DNA from: Paenibacillus_V sp046244365
Lineage (GTDB): Bacteria > Bacillota > Bacilli > Paenibacillales > NBRC-103111
Direction of reading: 5' to 3'
Assembly: GCF_046244365.1 (NCBI RefSeq)
Contig: NZ_CP176395.1
Coordinates: 186,001-250,000 of the forward strand
DNA: 64,000 nucleotides
Shown here: piece by piece, positions 35,021 through 48,696 of the stretch
Numbering within the stretch: position 1 is the stretch's first letter
How the letters are laid out: every line of letters begins with the position of its first letter
Position numbers and translations under genes: made by a program
The notes under the pieces: model-generated
What the model was told of the DNA's origin: nothing
The model's input: only the letters and a program-made list of their open reading frames with translations
The model's database searches: none

Positions 35021-35774
35021 GGTCGTATCCGCCTCCTCCCGGTTGCTCGGAGACGATCCGGCCGTTCTCCATCCGCAGGATCCGGTCCGTCTGCTCCGCG
35101 ATTTGGGGGTCGTGGGTGACGATGACGATCGTCGTGCGCCGGTGCTCGTTCATTTTGCGCAAAAGCCCGAGCACCTGCTCGGCCGTCTTGCTGTCAAGCG
35201 CCCCGGTCGGCTCGTCCGCCCAAACGACCTTGGGATCGCCGACAAGCGCCCGTGCGATCGCAACGCGTTGGTTCTGGCCGCCGGACAGCTCGGCTGGGAA
35301 TCGTTTGGCCTTGTCGCCCAAGCCTACTTGCTCGAGCGCTTCATAGGCTCGCGACTTCGCTTCTTTTTCGGAAAGACCTCTGCCGATGAGCGGCAGAGCG
35401 ACATTATCCAGCGCGTGAAGAACCGGAATGAGATGATACGTCTGAAAAACGAAGCCCATATGCGCCAGCCGGAAAGCGGCCAGCTTATCGTCGTTCATGC
35501 CGTGGAGCGGGGTGCCGTCGATCCGAATCTCGCCTTCGTCGGCCCTTTCGATACCGGCCAGCAAGTGCAGAAGCGTCGTTTTGCCGCAGCCCGACGGGCC
35601 CATGATGCTGATCATTTCTCCGTCCCGGACGTTCAAGCTTACTTGCTTGAGGGCGCGTGTCTCCGACTCGCCTCTGCCGAACGTTTTGCTGATTTGCTTT
35701 GCTTCGATTAAGGGCAATTCGCCGGGATGCTTTCGAGGGTTGCTCACGTTTGTTTGAGGATACGATCCGATCAT
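35013..35774 (-). CDS. ABC transporter ATP-binding protein (LolD/MacB type)
   Basis: A 253-residue ATPase with Walker A (GPSGCGKTT), the signature LSGGQNQRVAIARAL, Walker B (VVWADEPTGALDS) and H-loop VTHDPQ. DEPTGALDS is typical of the LolD/MacB/BceA group. I chose the ATG at 35774 because GGCGGAG lies nine bases upstream; an in-frame ATG at 35798 has no such site. It overlaps the permease gene and forms one transporter with it. It lies 157 bases after the histidine kinase gene in what may be one operon. Confidence 0.9.
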   Translation of the reverse strand: MIGSYPQTNVSNPRKHPGELPLIEAKQISKTFGRGESETRALKQVSLNVRDGEMISIMGPSGCGKTTLLHLLAGIERADEGEIRIDGTPLHGMNDDKLAAFRLAHMGFVFQTYHLIPVLHALDNVALPLIGRGLSEKEAKSRAYEALEQVGLGDKAKRFPAELSGGQNQRVAIARALVGDPKVVWADEPTGALDSKTAEQVLGLLRKMNEHRRTTIVIVTHDPQIAEQTDRILRMENGRIVSEQPGGGGYDRA

Positions 35775-35931
35775 TCGGTATACTCCGCCTTTCGCCATTC
35801 GTTATCGTACATTCGCAGAGTAGCACGGCGATTTGCAGCCGGAATGGAGAAGTTGTGCAGATTTGATGCAGAAACGGGATGGAGAGAATACCGCATAAGG
35901 CGGCTATAAGATGCGGCTCTTTCCGGCTTCA

Positions 35932-37311
35932 TTAAGTTTCGGGGAACACCGGAAGCACAACGGCGAATGTCGTATGCTTCCCCCAGTCGCTGCTGACGGA
36001 AACGGTCCCTTTATGCGCCTCGACGAACTCCTTCACGATCGCGAGCCCAAGACCGAGACCGGTCATAGCGTCTGCTTTCCCGGTTTTGCGGGAGCCCCGG
36101 TAAAAACGCTCGAAGACGTGCGGGAGCTCCTCTTCCTCAATGCCCATTCCGTCGTCCGTTATGCGGATGACGGTTTGCCGTTCGCTGCCGGCCACCGCGA
36201 TATGTACGCTCGTCCGCGAATGCCGGACGGCGTTCCCGATTATGTTGACCAGCACTTGCTGGATCCGCGATTCGTCTCCGTACGTTCGCGTCTCGCCGGG
36301 ACAGTCGACGCTGATGCGGCAGCCGTTTTCCTCGGCTGCGGCCATGACCGCGTCAATGACCGAAGCCGTTAGCGCCCGCAGCGAGAACCAGCGCTTCTCG
36401 AGCGGCAGATGTCCGGATTCCGCCAGCGCCAGCTGCTGCAGGTCATGAACGAGCTTGGTCATACGGTACACTTCGTCGTGCAGCAAGACCAAACTTTCGG
36501 GCGCGAGAGGGGTTTGACGGACAAGCGCGTTCTCGAGCTGCGCCCGCATGACGGCAAGCGGCGTTCGAAGCTCGTGCGCAATATCCGCAATCATCGTCTT
36601 CCGTACCTTCTCGAGCTTGCGGATACGCGTTTCCAGCTGCTTCAGCAAGCTCTCGATATCCCGGTCAAGCTCGCTGCCGGACGGGCCGGCGGTAAGCTCT
36701 TCCCCACGACTGTTTCCGGCTTCGGACGAGTCGTTCGCCAAGCGCCGAAGCCTGCCGAGGACATGGAGGCGCGTTTCCGTTTCGCCTCTTCTCGTGAGCC
36801 TGGATAGGGCAAGAAAGAAACAGACGCCGGCCGCTCCGGCGGCTGCAATCAAGGCAAAGGTCCTCCAGTTGGACAGGCTGGGCTTGAGGACCGGCGCCGC
36901 GTCGAAGTAGCCGACAACCTCGCCTTGGTACAAAATCGGCGTATAGCTGCGGATGGCATCCGGCGCGGCCTTCTCGCTACCCGGGCCGAATACCGGCTTC
37001 AGCGAGGCGTCCCACAGCCGTAGCCCGCCGAGAGAACGGTCCGCGGCTTTGTCGGCCAGCGTTCGGCCGGCTATCCCGGACCATGAGCCTTGCATGCCGA
37101 ACATCGCCGTTAGATAAGAATCCCAAAACAGATCGTTCCGTAGCTGTTCCTGTTCCCTGTGCGAGGCCGTCTGCCACCCGACGATGGCGGCCGATACGAG
37201 CGTGATCAGCAGAATGGCCCCGATTCCCCGTAACAAGACGGCTTCAGTCAATGCCATTTGGCGGATCGGCCGCGGCGGATTGCCGGCGGTCCCGTTTTCG
37301 GACGGCCTCAT
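35932..37311 (-). CDS. Sensor histidine kinase with extracytoplasmic domain
   Basis: A 459-residue kinase. It has a membrane segment (about residues 28-47), an outer domain of some 110 residues, a second membrane segment (about 157-178) and a linker. The H-box is ADIAHELRTPLAVMRAQLE (histidine near 248), followed by the N-box NIIGNAVRHS, G1 ITDDGMGIEEEELPHVF and G2 GLGLGLAIVKEF. The outer domain sets it apart from the loop-less BceS type normally paired with Bce transporters. It overlaps the response regulator gene by four bases. Confidence 0.92.
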   Translation of the reverse strand: MRPSENGTAGNPPRPIRQMALTEAVLLRGIGAILLITLVSAAIVGWQTASHREQEQLRNDLFWDSYLTAMFGMQGSWSGIAGRTLADKAADRSLGGLRLWDASLKPVFGPGSEKAAPDAIRSYTPILYQGEVVGYFDAAPVLKPSLSNWRTFALIAAAGAAGVCFFLALSRLTRRGETETRLHVLGRLRRLANDSSEAGNSRGEELTAGPSGSELDRDIESLLKQLETRIRKLEKVRKTMIADIAHELRTPLAVMRAQLENALVRQTPLAPESLVLLHDEVYRMTKLVHDLQQLALAESGHLPLEKRWFSLRALTASVIDAVMAAAEENGCRISVDCPGETRTYGDESRIQQVLVNIIGNAVRHSRTSVHIAVAGSERQTVIRITDDGMGIEEEELPHVFERFYRGSRKTGKADAMTGLGLGLAIVKEFVEAHKGTVSVSSDWGKHTTFAVVLPVFPET

Positions 37312-38006
37312 AAGCCGCCTCCGAACTTATAGCCGATTCCGAATACCGTCAGCACGTATTGCGGCTCGACCGGATTGTCCTCGATCTTCTTGCGCAAATT
37401 GCGGATATGCGAATCGATGGTCCGTTCGAAGCCGATATAGGCGTCGCCCAGCGCTTCATCCATAAGCTGCAAGCGGCTGTATACGCGGCCGGGGTGCTTG
37501 GCGAGCTGAAGAAGCAGCGCGAACTCGGTACGAGTAAGAGGGAGCTCCTCGCCTTTTTTGCGAACGGTATGCTTCCCCTCGTCGATGAGCAGTTCCCCTC
37601 TTACCCATTCGTGAGAGGAGGGGGCTGCGGCAGGCTCGTTCCCTTTGTTCGTTCGCCGGAGTACCGCTTTGATGCGCGCCTGCAGCTCGCGCATGCCGAA
37701 CGGCTTGGTCAGATAGTCGTCAGCGCCGATTTCCAGCGCGAGCACCTTGTCGAATTCGTCGGACTTGGCGGTCAACATCATCACAGGGGTTTTCCACTTC
37801 GCTTGGATTTGCTTGCACAAGTCGATTCCGGAGCCGTCCGGCAGCATCCAGTCCAGCAAAATAAAATCGAATGCTTGTCCGTTCAGCGTCGCTTCAGCCT
37901 CCCGGACTGTTCGGGCACAGGCGACCGAAAAGCCTTCGGCTTGCAAAAAGGCTTGTCCTTCCTCGAGCAATCGCCGCTCATCTTCGATCCAAAGCAGACG
38001 GATCAT
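37308..38006 (-). CDS. OmpR/PhoB-family response regulator
   Basis: A 232-residue regulator. The receiver has E8-D9 and the phosphoacceptor D52 (LLDWMLPDGSG) and the lysine in YLTKPFG. The winged helix has ERTIDSHIRNLRKKIE. I chose the ATG at 38006 with GGGGG nine bases upstream; an in-frame TTG at 38015 also exists. It leads the set regulator, kinase, ABC ATPase, ABC permease and probably controls the transporter. Confidence 0.92.
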   Translation of the reverse strand: MIRLLWIEDERRLLEEGQAFLQAEGFSVACARTVREAEATLNGQAFDFILLDWMLPDGSGIDLCKQIQAKWKTPVMMLTAKSDEFDKVLALEIGADDYLTKPFGMRELQARIKAVLRRTNKGNEPAAAPSSHEWVRGELLIDEGKHTVRKKGEELPLTRTEFALLLQLAKHPGRVYSRLQLMDEALGDAYIGFERTIDSHIRNLRKKIEDNPVEPQYVLTVFGIGYKFGGGL

Positions 38007-38060
38007 ACCACTCAACCCCCGATTCGGATTAGTAAAAATAAATAGGTGCCGTCACCGGAG

Positions 38061-38089
38061 ATTTTAGCATGCCGGAGCCTTGTATCCAA
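38061..38089 (-). promoter_or_regulatory. Sigma-A type promoter of the two-component/ABC genes
   Basis: On the minus strand TTGGAT (38084-38089), 17 bases and TAAAAT (38061-38066) form a reasonable sigma-A promoter about 55 bases upstream of the response regulator start. Confidence 0.6.
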
Positions 38090-38173
38090 CCATAATTAGG
38101 CAACTAGAATTGACCGTTTCCCGGACTTTTGGTAATATAAGGATAACGTACATATGTTCGCTTGTCTACCTAT

Positions 38174-38203
38174 TTGACAGGCCGAACTCCCCTCGCATAG
38201 ACT
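38174..38203 (+). promoter_or_regulatory. Sigma-A promoter of the pcrB-pcrA-ligA genes
   Basis: TTGACA (38174-38179), 18 bases and TAGACT (38198-38203) lie about 65 bases upstream of the pcrB start. Confidence 0.6.
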
Positions 38204-38270
38204 AAAATTGGACTGCGGCAGTCGGGCTCGTTCTGAGCGCGGATTGCATGCGAAGCGGAGGGAAAAAGAA

Positions 38271-38960
38271 TTGCCTATCGATATATCCGGCTGGAAGCAT
38301 ATATTTAAAATCGACCCCGACCGATACGTATCGGACGAGCACCTCGACTTGCTGTGCGAATCGGGGACGGATGCCATTATGGTAGGGGGTTCGAGCGGCG
38401 TTACTTTCGACAATACGGTGGATCTGCTGTCGCGCGTGCGGCGGTACGAGGTACCTTGCTTGCTGGAAATTTCTACGAGCGAAGCGATCGTGCCCGGCTT
38501 CGACGCCTACTTCGTTCCGGTGGTGATGAACACGGACGACGGGCAGTGGATAACGGGCCAGCAGCAGCAGGCGGTGCGCGATTTCGGCGCGACGATGGAT
38601 TGGGATCTGATCGTCCCGGAAGCCTACGTCATATTGAATCGACATTCGACTGTGGCGAAGGTAACCGGAGCGACGGAGATCCGAGAAGACAAAGATTTGA
38701 TCGCTTACGCCAGGCTGGCGGACAGATTATTCCGTTTTCCGGTATTGTATGTGGAATACAGCGGCACGTTCGGAGACATGGAACTGGTAAGGAAGGCCGC
38801 AGGGGTTCTTCGGCAAGCCAGGGTTTTCTATGGCGGCGGCATCGACGGGCCGGATAAGGCTCGTCTAGCTGCGGAAGCGGCGCATACGGTCGTCGTGGGC
38901 AATGTCATTTATGACGATATCGAGCGGGCGATATCGACGGTTCGAGCCGTTAAGGGGTAG
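38271..38960 (+). CDS. pcrB: Heptaprenylglyceryl phosphate synthase PcrB
   Basis: A 229-residue TIM-barrel enzyme, the usual family length. PcrB joins heptaprenyl diphosphate to sn-glycerol-1-phosphate to make an ether lipid in Bacillales. Recognisable parts are WKHIFKIDPDR at the start, the YVEYSGTFGD motif (about residue 160), the phosphate-binding FYGGGI and VVGNVIY. I chose the TTG at 38271 because GGAGGG lies eight bases upstream and the protein then begins at the conserved region; the longer frame to 38208 lacks a site. It precedes pcrA, as in other Bacillales. Confidence 0.93.
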   Translation: MPIDISGWKHIFKIDPDRYVSDEHLDLLCESGTDAIMVGGSSGVTFDNTVDLLSRVRRYEVPCLLEISTSEAIVPGFDAYFVPVVMNTDDGQWITGQQQQAVRDFGATMDWDLIVPEAYVILNRHSTVAKVTGATEIREDKDLIAYARLADRLFRFPVLYVEYSGTFGDMELVRKAAGVLRQARVFYGGGIDGPDKARLAAEAAHTVVVGNVIYDDIERAISTVRAVKG

Positions 38961-39014
38961 CTATTTACCCGGCGCGCCGACTACAAGATTATCTCGGGAA
39001 GGACAATTACCTAT

Positions 39015-41309
39015 ATGAATGCAATGATCGACATCAATCAGGCCGTGGCCAAATTGAATCCGCAGCAACGACAGGCGGTCGAATCGGTTAACGGACCTCT
39101 TCTTATTATGGCAGGCGCAGGCAGCGGCAAAACGCGGGTGCTCACGCACCGGATCGCTTACTTGATCGCATCCCGCAGAGTAGCGCCGTGGAGCATTCTG
39201 GCGATCACGTTTACGAACAAAGCGTCGCGGGAAATGCAAGAACGCGTCGAGAAGCTCGTGGGCGGCTCGGCGCGCGACATTTGGGTATCGACGTTCCACT
39301 CCATGTGCGTGCGGATTTTGCGCAGAGACATTTCACGGATCGGATTTACCTCGAATTTCACGATATTGGATTCCGCCGACCAGTTGTCGGTTATTAAGAC
39401 TTGTATGAAGGAACTGAACGTCGACACGAAGAAGTTCGAGCCGAAGGGCGTGCAAGCCGCCATGTCGAGCGCCAAGAACGAACTGATATCGCCGGAGCGC
39501 TACGCGGCCAAAATCGGCGATTATTTTACCGGACTGGTGGCGAAGGTCTACGAGCTCTATCAGAAGAAGCTGAGAAGCAACAACTCGCTCGACTTCGACG
39601 ATCTGATCATGACGACGATCCAGCTGTTTCAAGAAGTGCCCGAAGTGCTCGAGCACTATCAAAATAAATTTCAATACATTCACGTGGACGAGTATCAGGA
39701 TACGAACCGCGCGCAATATATGCTCTGTCAGATGCTCGCCGACAAGCACCACCGCATTTGCGTCGTGGGGGACAGCGATCAGTCGATTTACCGCTGGCGG
39801 GGAGCCGACATCTCGAATATTTTGAGCTTTGAGGAAGATTACCCGGAAGCGACAACGATTTTGCTGGAGCAGAACTACCGGTCGACCGGCAATATTCTGA
39901 ACGCGGCCAACAAGGTCATTTCCAACAACACCGGCCGCAAGCCCAAAAACCTGTGGACCAGCAAGGAGGACGGGGCCAAAATTCGCCTGTTCGAGGCGGA
40001 CACGGAGCATGAGGAAGGCTATTTTATCGCTTCGGAAATCAACAAAGGCGTTCAGCAAGGGAAATCGTTTTCGGATCATGCCATTTTGTATCGTACGAAC
40101 GCCCAGTCCCGGGTTATCGAGGAAATTTTGATCAAATCCGAAATCCCTTATCAAATCGTAGGCGGCATCAAGTTCTACGACCGTAAGGAAATCAAGGATA
40201 TTCTCGCTTACCTGCGGCTGATTTCCAACCCGGACGACGATATCAGCCTCATGCGGGTCGTCAACGTGCCGAAGCGGGGAATCGGCGATACGACCGTCGA
40301 TAAGCTTTCGGAAAGAGCCGGTCAGCTCGGCGTCTCGCTTTTTGCGCTGCTCCGGAATTTAGACGACCTGGACATCAATAGCCGCACGAGAAATGCGCTT
40401 TACGATTTCCGCGATCTGGTCGACGACCTATCTCGCATGGTCGAATATTTATCGGTCACGGAGCTGACCGAAGCGATGCTGGAGAAGACCGAGTACAAGC
40501 TCGAGCTGCAGCGGGAACGCACGCTTGAAGCAACCTCGCGGCTGGAGAACATCGACGAGTTTCTGTCCGTTACGATCGACTTCGAGAAGCGGAACGAAGA
40601 CAAGTCGCTTGTTTCTTTCCTGACGGACCTCGCTTTGATCGCCGATATCGATTCGATGGACAAAGACGCGGACGAGTCCGCGAAGAGCGCAATCGTGCTC
40701 ATGACGATGCACAGCGCCAAGGGGCTGGAATTCCCGACCGTCTTTATTATCGGGCTGGAGGAGGGTGTGTTTCCGCACAGCCGGGCCTTCCAGGACAATG
40801 AAGAGCTGGAGGAAGAACGCCGCCTGGCATACGTCGGCATCACACGCGCGGAGAAGGAATTGTTCATGACAAGCGCACGTACGCGTACGCTGTTCGGACG
40901 GACGAACTCGAACATGCCTTCCCGGTTCCTGAAGGAAATCCCGGATGAGCTGAAAGAGTCGCTTTCCCCTGTTCGCGGCCGGGGACGCATGGGGGCGGCC
41001 GGGGGCGGCTGGAGCAGTTCCGGCGGCGGAGTAAGCTGGAGTGCTTCGCGCAGCGGGCAATCGGGCGGCGCCGTATCTGCAGGAGGCGCGCAGCCACCCG
41101 CGCGGATGCAGCCTGCCGCTCAAGCTGCAGGCGCAGGCAAATCGATCGATTTTACGACAGGCGACAAGGTGGCCCATGGCAAATGGGGGACCGGAACGGT
41201 CGTCGCCGTAAAAGGCAGCGGAGACGATACGGAGCTGCAAATCGCATTTCCCGCGCCGGTCGGCGTGAAGCGGCTGCTGGCCAAATTCGCCCCTATCACC
41301 AAAGTGTAG
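39015..41309 (+). CDS. pcrA: ATP-dependent DNA helicase PcrA (UvrD/Rep family)
   Basis: A 764-residue SF1A helicase. It has the N-terminal motif LNPQQRQAVE, Walker A AGAGSGKTRV (about residue 34), Walker B VDEYQDTNRAQY (about 225), DQSIYRWRGA, TMHSAKGLEF and VGITRAEKEL. A glycine/serine-rich linker (about 660-705) precedes the C-terminal Tudor-like domain (GDKVAHGKWGTGTVV), which binds RNA polymerase in this family. It acts in DNA repair, rolling-circle replication and conflict resolution. It lies 54 bases after pcrB and 59 bases before ligA. Confidence 0.97.
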   Translation: MNAMIDINQAVAKLNPQQRQAVESVNGPLLIMAGAGSGKTRVLTHRIAYLIASRRVAPWSILAITFTNKASREMQERVEKLVGGSARDIWVSTFHSMCVRILRRDISRIGFTSNFTILDSADQLSVIKTCMKELNVDTKKFEPKGVQAAMSSAKNELISPERYAAKIGDYFTGLVAKVYELYQKKLRSNNSLDFDDLIMTTIQLFQEVPEVLEHYQNKFQYIHVDEYQDTNRAQYMLCQMLADKHHRICVVGDSDQSIYRWRGADISNILSFEEDYPEATTILLEQNYRSTGNILNAANKVISNNTGRKPKNLWTSKEDGAKIRLFEADTEHEEGYFIASEINKGVQQGKSFSDHAILYRTNAQSRVIEEILIKSEIPYQIVGGIKFYDRKEIKDILAYLRLISNPDDDISLMRVVNVPKRGIGDTTVDKLSERAGQLGVSLFALLRNLDDLDINSRTRNALYDFRDLVDDLSRMVEYLSVTELTEAMLEKTEYKLELQRERTLEATSRLENIDEFLSVTIDFEKRNEDKSLVSFLTDLALIADIDSMDKDADESAKSAIVLMTMHSAKGLEFPTVFIIGLEEGVFPHSRAFQDNEELEEERRLAYVGITRAEKELFMTSARTRTLFGRTNSNMPSRFLKEIPDELKESLSPVRGRGRMGAAGGGWSSSGGGVSWSASRSGQSGGAVSAGGAQPPARMQPAAQAAGAGKSIDFTTGDKVAHGKWGTGTVVAVKGSGDDTELQIAFPAPVGVKRLLAKFAPITKV

Positions 41310-41368
41310 ATGGGTTTCAGGTCCGTAAACACGGACGTAGTTTATAACTTAAGAGAGGATGATTTCCA

Positions 41369-43396
41369 GTGGCGGATCAAACGGCCCTTTTGCAGGAGCT
41401 GATCGACGAAATCAACCGGCATAACCATCTATACTACACTCTCGATACCCCGGAGCTCAGCGACAAAGACTACGACGTTCTTTATGACCGGCTGGTGGCG
41501 CTTGAGAAGGAAACGGGCGTCGTTTTGCCGAATTCGCCCACGCAGCGGGTCGGCGGCGACATTCTCAAGGGCTTCGACGAGCATAAGCATGCGGCCAGGC
41601 TATGGAGCCTCGATAAAGCGCAGAACCGCGAAGACCTTATGGCATGGCATACCCGCGCCCAAAAGCTTGTCGATCAGTATAATGCGGCACATGAGGAAGA
41701 TCCGCTGCCTCCGCTCTCGTTTGTCGTGGAGCTGAAGTTCGACGGACTGACGCTTAATCTTACTTATGAAGGCGGCCAGCTTGTTCAAGCGGCCACTAGA
41801 GGCAACGGCGCGGTTGGCGAGGGCATTTTGGCGCAGGTTCGCACGATTCGCTCCATTCCTTTGCAAATTCCGTACAATGAAGGCGTTATCGAAGTGCAGG
41901 GGGAAGGCATGATGTTTCTGTCCGTGCTGGAAGCCTACAATAGAGCTGCGGAAACGAGCGGGAAAGAGGCTCTCAAAAATGCACGCAATGCCGCTGCCGG
42001 CGCGCTTCGTAACTTGAATCCGAAAGTAACGTCGGAGCGGAAGCTGAACGCGTTCATTTACAACGTTGGCTATGCGGACAGCCTGCAATTTGCCGATCAC
42101 AAGGAAATGGTCGAGTTTTTGCGCGGCAACGGGTTCAAGGTGAATCCGTATGTCAAATTTCTCGATTCGATCGAGGAGGTTGCCGAAGAGCTCGAGAAGA
42201 TCGCGGAGCAGCGCAGCAGCTTCGATTATTTAATCGATGGCGGCGTCGTCAAAATCAACGATATGCGTACCCGCGAGGCGCTCGGCTACACGGAGAAGTT
42301 CCCGCGATGGGCGGTTGCCTTCAAGTTTGAGGCGGAAGAGGCGACAACGACGCTCTTGTCCGTTTCGTGGGAAGTGGGACGCACAGGCAAGCTTACTCCC
42401 GTCGCCAAGGTGGAGCCGGTTGACCTGGCGGGCGTAACCGTGCAGAACTGTACCCTGAACAACATAGGAGACATCGAGCGCAAAAACTTGAAGCATGCAC
42501 TCGGCAGCCTTGTTTATATTCGCCGCTCGAATGACGTCATTCCCGAAATACTCGGGAAAGTCACCGAGGAGAACGACGGAGCCGAAATAACCGCTCCGGA
42601 GTCCTGCCCCTCCTGCGGATCGGCGTTGGAGCAGCGCGGCGCGCATATTTTTTGTCCGAATAAGCTCGGCTGCCGGCCTCAGCTGATCGGGCGCATCACG
42701 CATTTCGCTTCGCGCGACGCCATGGACATCGATACGTTCAGCATTGCGACGGCTGAGCAATTGTACGATGAGCTAGGCGTACGAGACCCTGCGGATCTGT
42801 ATTTTTTGAAATTCGACCAGTTGATCGGACTGGAACGATTCGGAGAAAAGAAGGCTACCAAGCTGCTAGACGCATTCGAGAAGAGCAAGAGCTGCGACCT
42901 GTCTTCCTTCTTGTTTGCGCTCGGCATTTCGAACACGGGCAAAACGACGACTAAAGTGCTGGCCGATTATTATCGAAGCCTCGATCTTATCATGCAGGCG
43001 ACCAAAGAAGAGCTTGTCGGTCTTCCGGACATCGGAGATATCGTAGCGGACAGCATCGTATCTTTCTTTGCCGATCCGCTCATGCGCGATAGCATATCCC
43101 GTATGCTGGCGGCAGGCGTGACGCCGTTCGCCGAAGAGAAGACGGCTGTAGTCAATGAGGACAATCCGTTCAACGGCAAAACGGTCGTGCTTACCGGGAC
43201 GCTGCAAACGATGGGGCGTGACGAGGCAGCCAAGAAGCTGGAGGCGCTCGGCGCAAAGGTGACCGGCAGCGTTTCGAAGAAGACCGACATCGTTATAGCC
43301 GGCGAGAGTGCCGGAAGCAAGCTGGCTAAAGCGCAGGAGCTCGGGATTCAGATCATCGACGACGAGCAAGAACTGAGACGCCTGTTAGGCGAGTAG
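41369..43396 (+). CDS. ligA: NAD-dependent DNA ligase LigA
   Basis: A 675-residue ligase with all expected domains. An N-terminal NMN-binding region (HNHLYYTLDTPELSDKDYD) comes first. The adenylation motif ELKFDGLTL has the active-site lysine K123. An OB fold follows, then a zinc finger of four cysteines (CPSCGSALEQRGAHIFCP onward, about residues 412-435), helix-hairpin-helix repeats, and a C-terminal BRCT domain (GKTVVLTGTLQTMGRDEA, about 600-670). It seals Okazaki fragments and repair nicks. The start is a GTG at 41369 with AGAGGA upstream. It ends the pcrB operon. Confidence 0.98.
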   Translation: MADQTALLQELIDEINRHNHLYYTLDTPELSDKDYDVLYDRLVALEKETGVVLPNSPTQRVGGDILKGFDEHKHAARLWSLDKAQNREDLMAWHTRAQKLVDQYNAAHEEDPLPPLSFVVELKFDGLTLNLTYEGGQLVQAATRGNGAVGEGILAQVRTIRSIPLQIPYNEGVIEVQGEGMMFLSVLEAYNRAAETSGKEALKNARNAAAGALRNLNPKVTSERKLNAFIYNVGYADSLQFADHKEMVEFLRGNGFKVNPYVKFLDSIEEVAEELEKIAEQRSSFDYLIDGGVVKINDMRTREALGYTEKFPRWAVAFKFEAEEATTTLLSVSWEVGRTGKLTPVAKVEPVDLAGVTVQNCTLNNIGDIERKNLKHALGSLVYIRRSNDVIPEILGKVTEENDGAEITAPESCPSCGSALEQRGAHIFCPNKLGCRPQLIGRITHFASRDAMDIDTFSIATAEQLYDELGVRDPADLYFLKFDQLIGLERFGEKKATKLLDAFEKSKSCDLSSFLFALGISNTGKTTTKVLADYYRSLDLIMQATKEELVGLPDIGDIVADSIVSFFADPLMRDSISRMLAAGVTPFAEEKTAVVNEDNPFNGKTVVLTGTLQTMGRDEAAKKLEALGAKVTGSVSKKTDIVIAGESAGSKLAKAQELGIQIIDDEQELRRLLGE

Positions 43397-43406
43397 GCAT
43401 GGAATG

Positions 43407-43440
43407 AGCGAAGCGTCCGGAAACGGACGCTTTTCGCTTC
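43407..43440 (+). terminator. Terminator after ligA
   Basis: GCGTCCG (43413-43419) and CGGACGC (43424-43430) close a GAAA tetraloop, and TTTT follows. Outer GCGAA/TTCGC pairs extend the stem. Confidence 0.85.
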
Positions 43441-43495
43441 ACAGCTCTCATTATGCAGGCCATTTTCTTCCTCCTAAAAAAACGTAAGTTTATGC

Positions 43496-43525
43496 TTGCA
43501 TTCCATTAAACATCTATGTTATATT
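43496..43525 (+). promoter_or_regulatory. rrn promoter P1
   Basis: TTGCAT (43496-43501) and TATATT (43520-43525) or TTATAT one base earlier are separated by 17-18 bases. The following TCTCGCCGCTT string recurs after the promoter in the 16S-23S spacer. Confidence 0.65.
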
Positions 43526-43590
43526 GTTTCTCGCCGCTTCAAACCGGCTAGAAACGAAAAGCCAGCTCAAAAAGAAATTCAAAAAAAAGC

Positions 43591-43619
43591 TTGCAAAACG
43601 TTTTGAAATCTGATAACAT
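43591..43619 (+). promoter_or_regulatory. rrn promoter P2
   Basis: TTGCAA (43591-43596), 17 bases and TAACAT (43614-43619). The pair of tandem promoters about 95 bases apart is usual for rrn operons. Confidence 0.6.
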
Positions 43620-43677
43620 ACATTCTTGTCACGACGGCGACGCGAAAATAATCGCATCATGTCGAAAGGACAAAAAA

Positions 43678-43715
43678 GTTCCTTGAAAACTGAACAATGA
43701 GCGAATAAAGCCAGC
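43678..43715 (+). promoter_or_regulatory. rrn leader boxA-like element and 5' arm of the 16S processing stem
   Basis: GTTCCTTGAAAACT (43678-43691) resembles the boxA antitermination sequence of Bacillus rrn leaders. Bases 43686-43715 are complementary, with few mismatches, to 45362-45390 after the 16S gene, so together they form the stem cut by RNase III to release pre-16S RNA. Confidence 0.7.
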
Positions 43716-43780
43716 AAAACAAAGCAACAAATCGCATGAGCAAGTCAATATCGAAATAAAACGAAGCCTCGGCTTCAACT

Positions 43781-45324
<1,544 letters not shown>

Positions 45325-45361
45325 TGGAGATCATGATGGCTGTAGGCCGTCGGATCAATAA

Positions 45362-45390
45362 GCTGGTTTTACTCGCTCATGTTCAGTTTT
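45362..45390 (+). other. 3' arm of the 16S processing stem
   Basis: This stretch is the reverse complement, with few mismatches, of 43686-43715 in the rrn leader. Confidence 0.7.
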
Positions 45391-45416
45391 GATGGAATTT
45401 TTAGTTCCATCCCTTT

Positions 45417-45492
45417 GGGGCCATAGCTCAGCTGGGAGAGCGCCTGCCTTGCAAGCAGGAGGTCAGCGGTTCGATCCCGCTTGGCTCCACCA
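45417..45492 (+). tRNA. tRNA-Ala (anticodon TGC)
   Basis: A 76-base cloverleaf with the CCA end encoded. The acceptor stem GGGGCCA pairs with TGGCTCC and includes the G3-U70 pair that marks alanine tRNA. The anticodon loop is CTTGCAA, and the T loop is GGTTCGATCC. It is the only tRNA in this 16S-23S spacer; many Bacillales spacers carry tRNA-Ile as well. Confidence 0.98.
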
Positions 45493-45525
45493 AATAGACT
45501 CCAGAAAATGGTTGAAAAAAACCAC

Positions 45526-45555
45526 TTGCAAAGAGTCGAAGAGATGTGTTACATT
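45526..45555 (+). promoter_or_regulatory. Apparent internal promoter in the 16S-23S spacer
   Basis: TTGCAA (45526-45531) and TTACAT/TACATT (45549-45555) have the same 17-18 base spacing as rrn P1. The bases after it (TCTCGCCGCTT, then GCGG-AAGAAA) also match those after P1. It could drive 23S and 5S separately. Confidence 0.45.
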
Positions 45556-45597
45556 AGATCTCGCCGCTTTTGAGGCGGTAAGAAATAATGAAACGTT

Positions 45598-45623
45598 TGT
45601 TCCTTGAAAACTAGATAGCGAAG
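45598..45623 (+). promoter_or_regulatory. Second boxA-like element and 5' arm of the 23S processing stem
   Basis: TGTTCCTTGAAAACT (45598-45612) repeats the leader boxA. Bases 45602-45623 pair with 48648-48668 downstream of 23S to form the 23S processing stem. Confidence 0.7.
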
Positions 45624-45673
45624 CAATGCAAAACATCCTTAGTTTTTTTGTAGCGATCTCGAGAGAGATCATT

Positions 45674-48592
<2,919 letters not shown>

Positions 48593-48696
48593 ACATCTTT
48601 GCATCGACAGGTGTAAGGACTACGAAGGAACAAGGATGAATGCAGAACTTCGCATCTAGTTTTCAGGGAGTAAACCCCCTGTATATGGGCAACATG

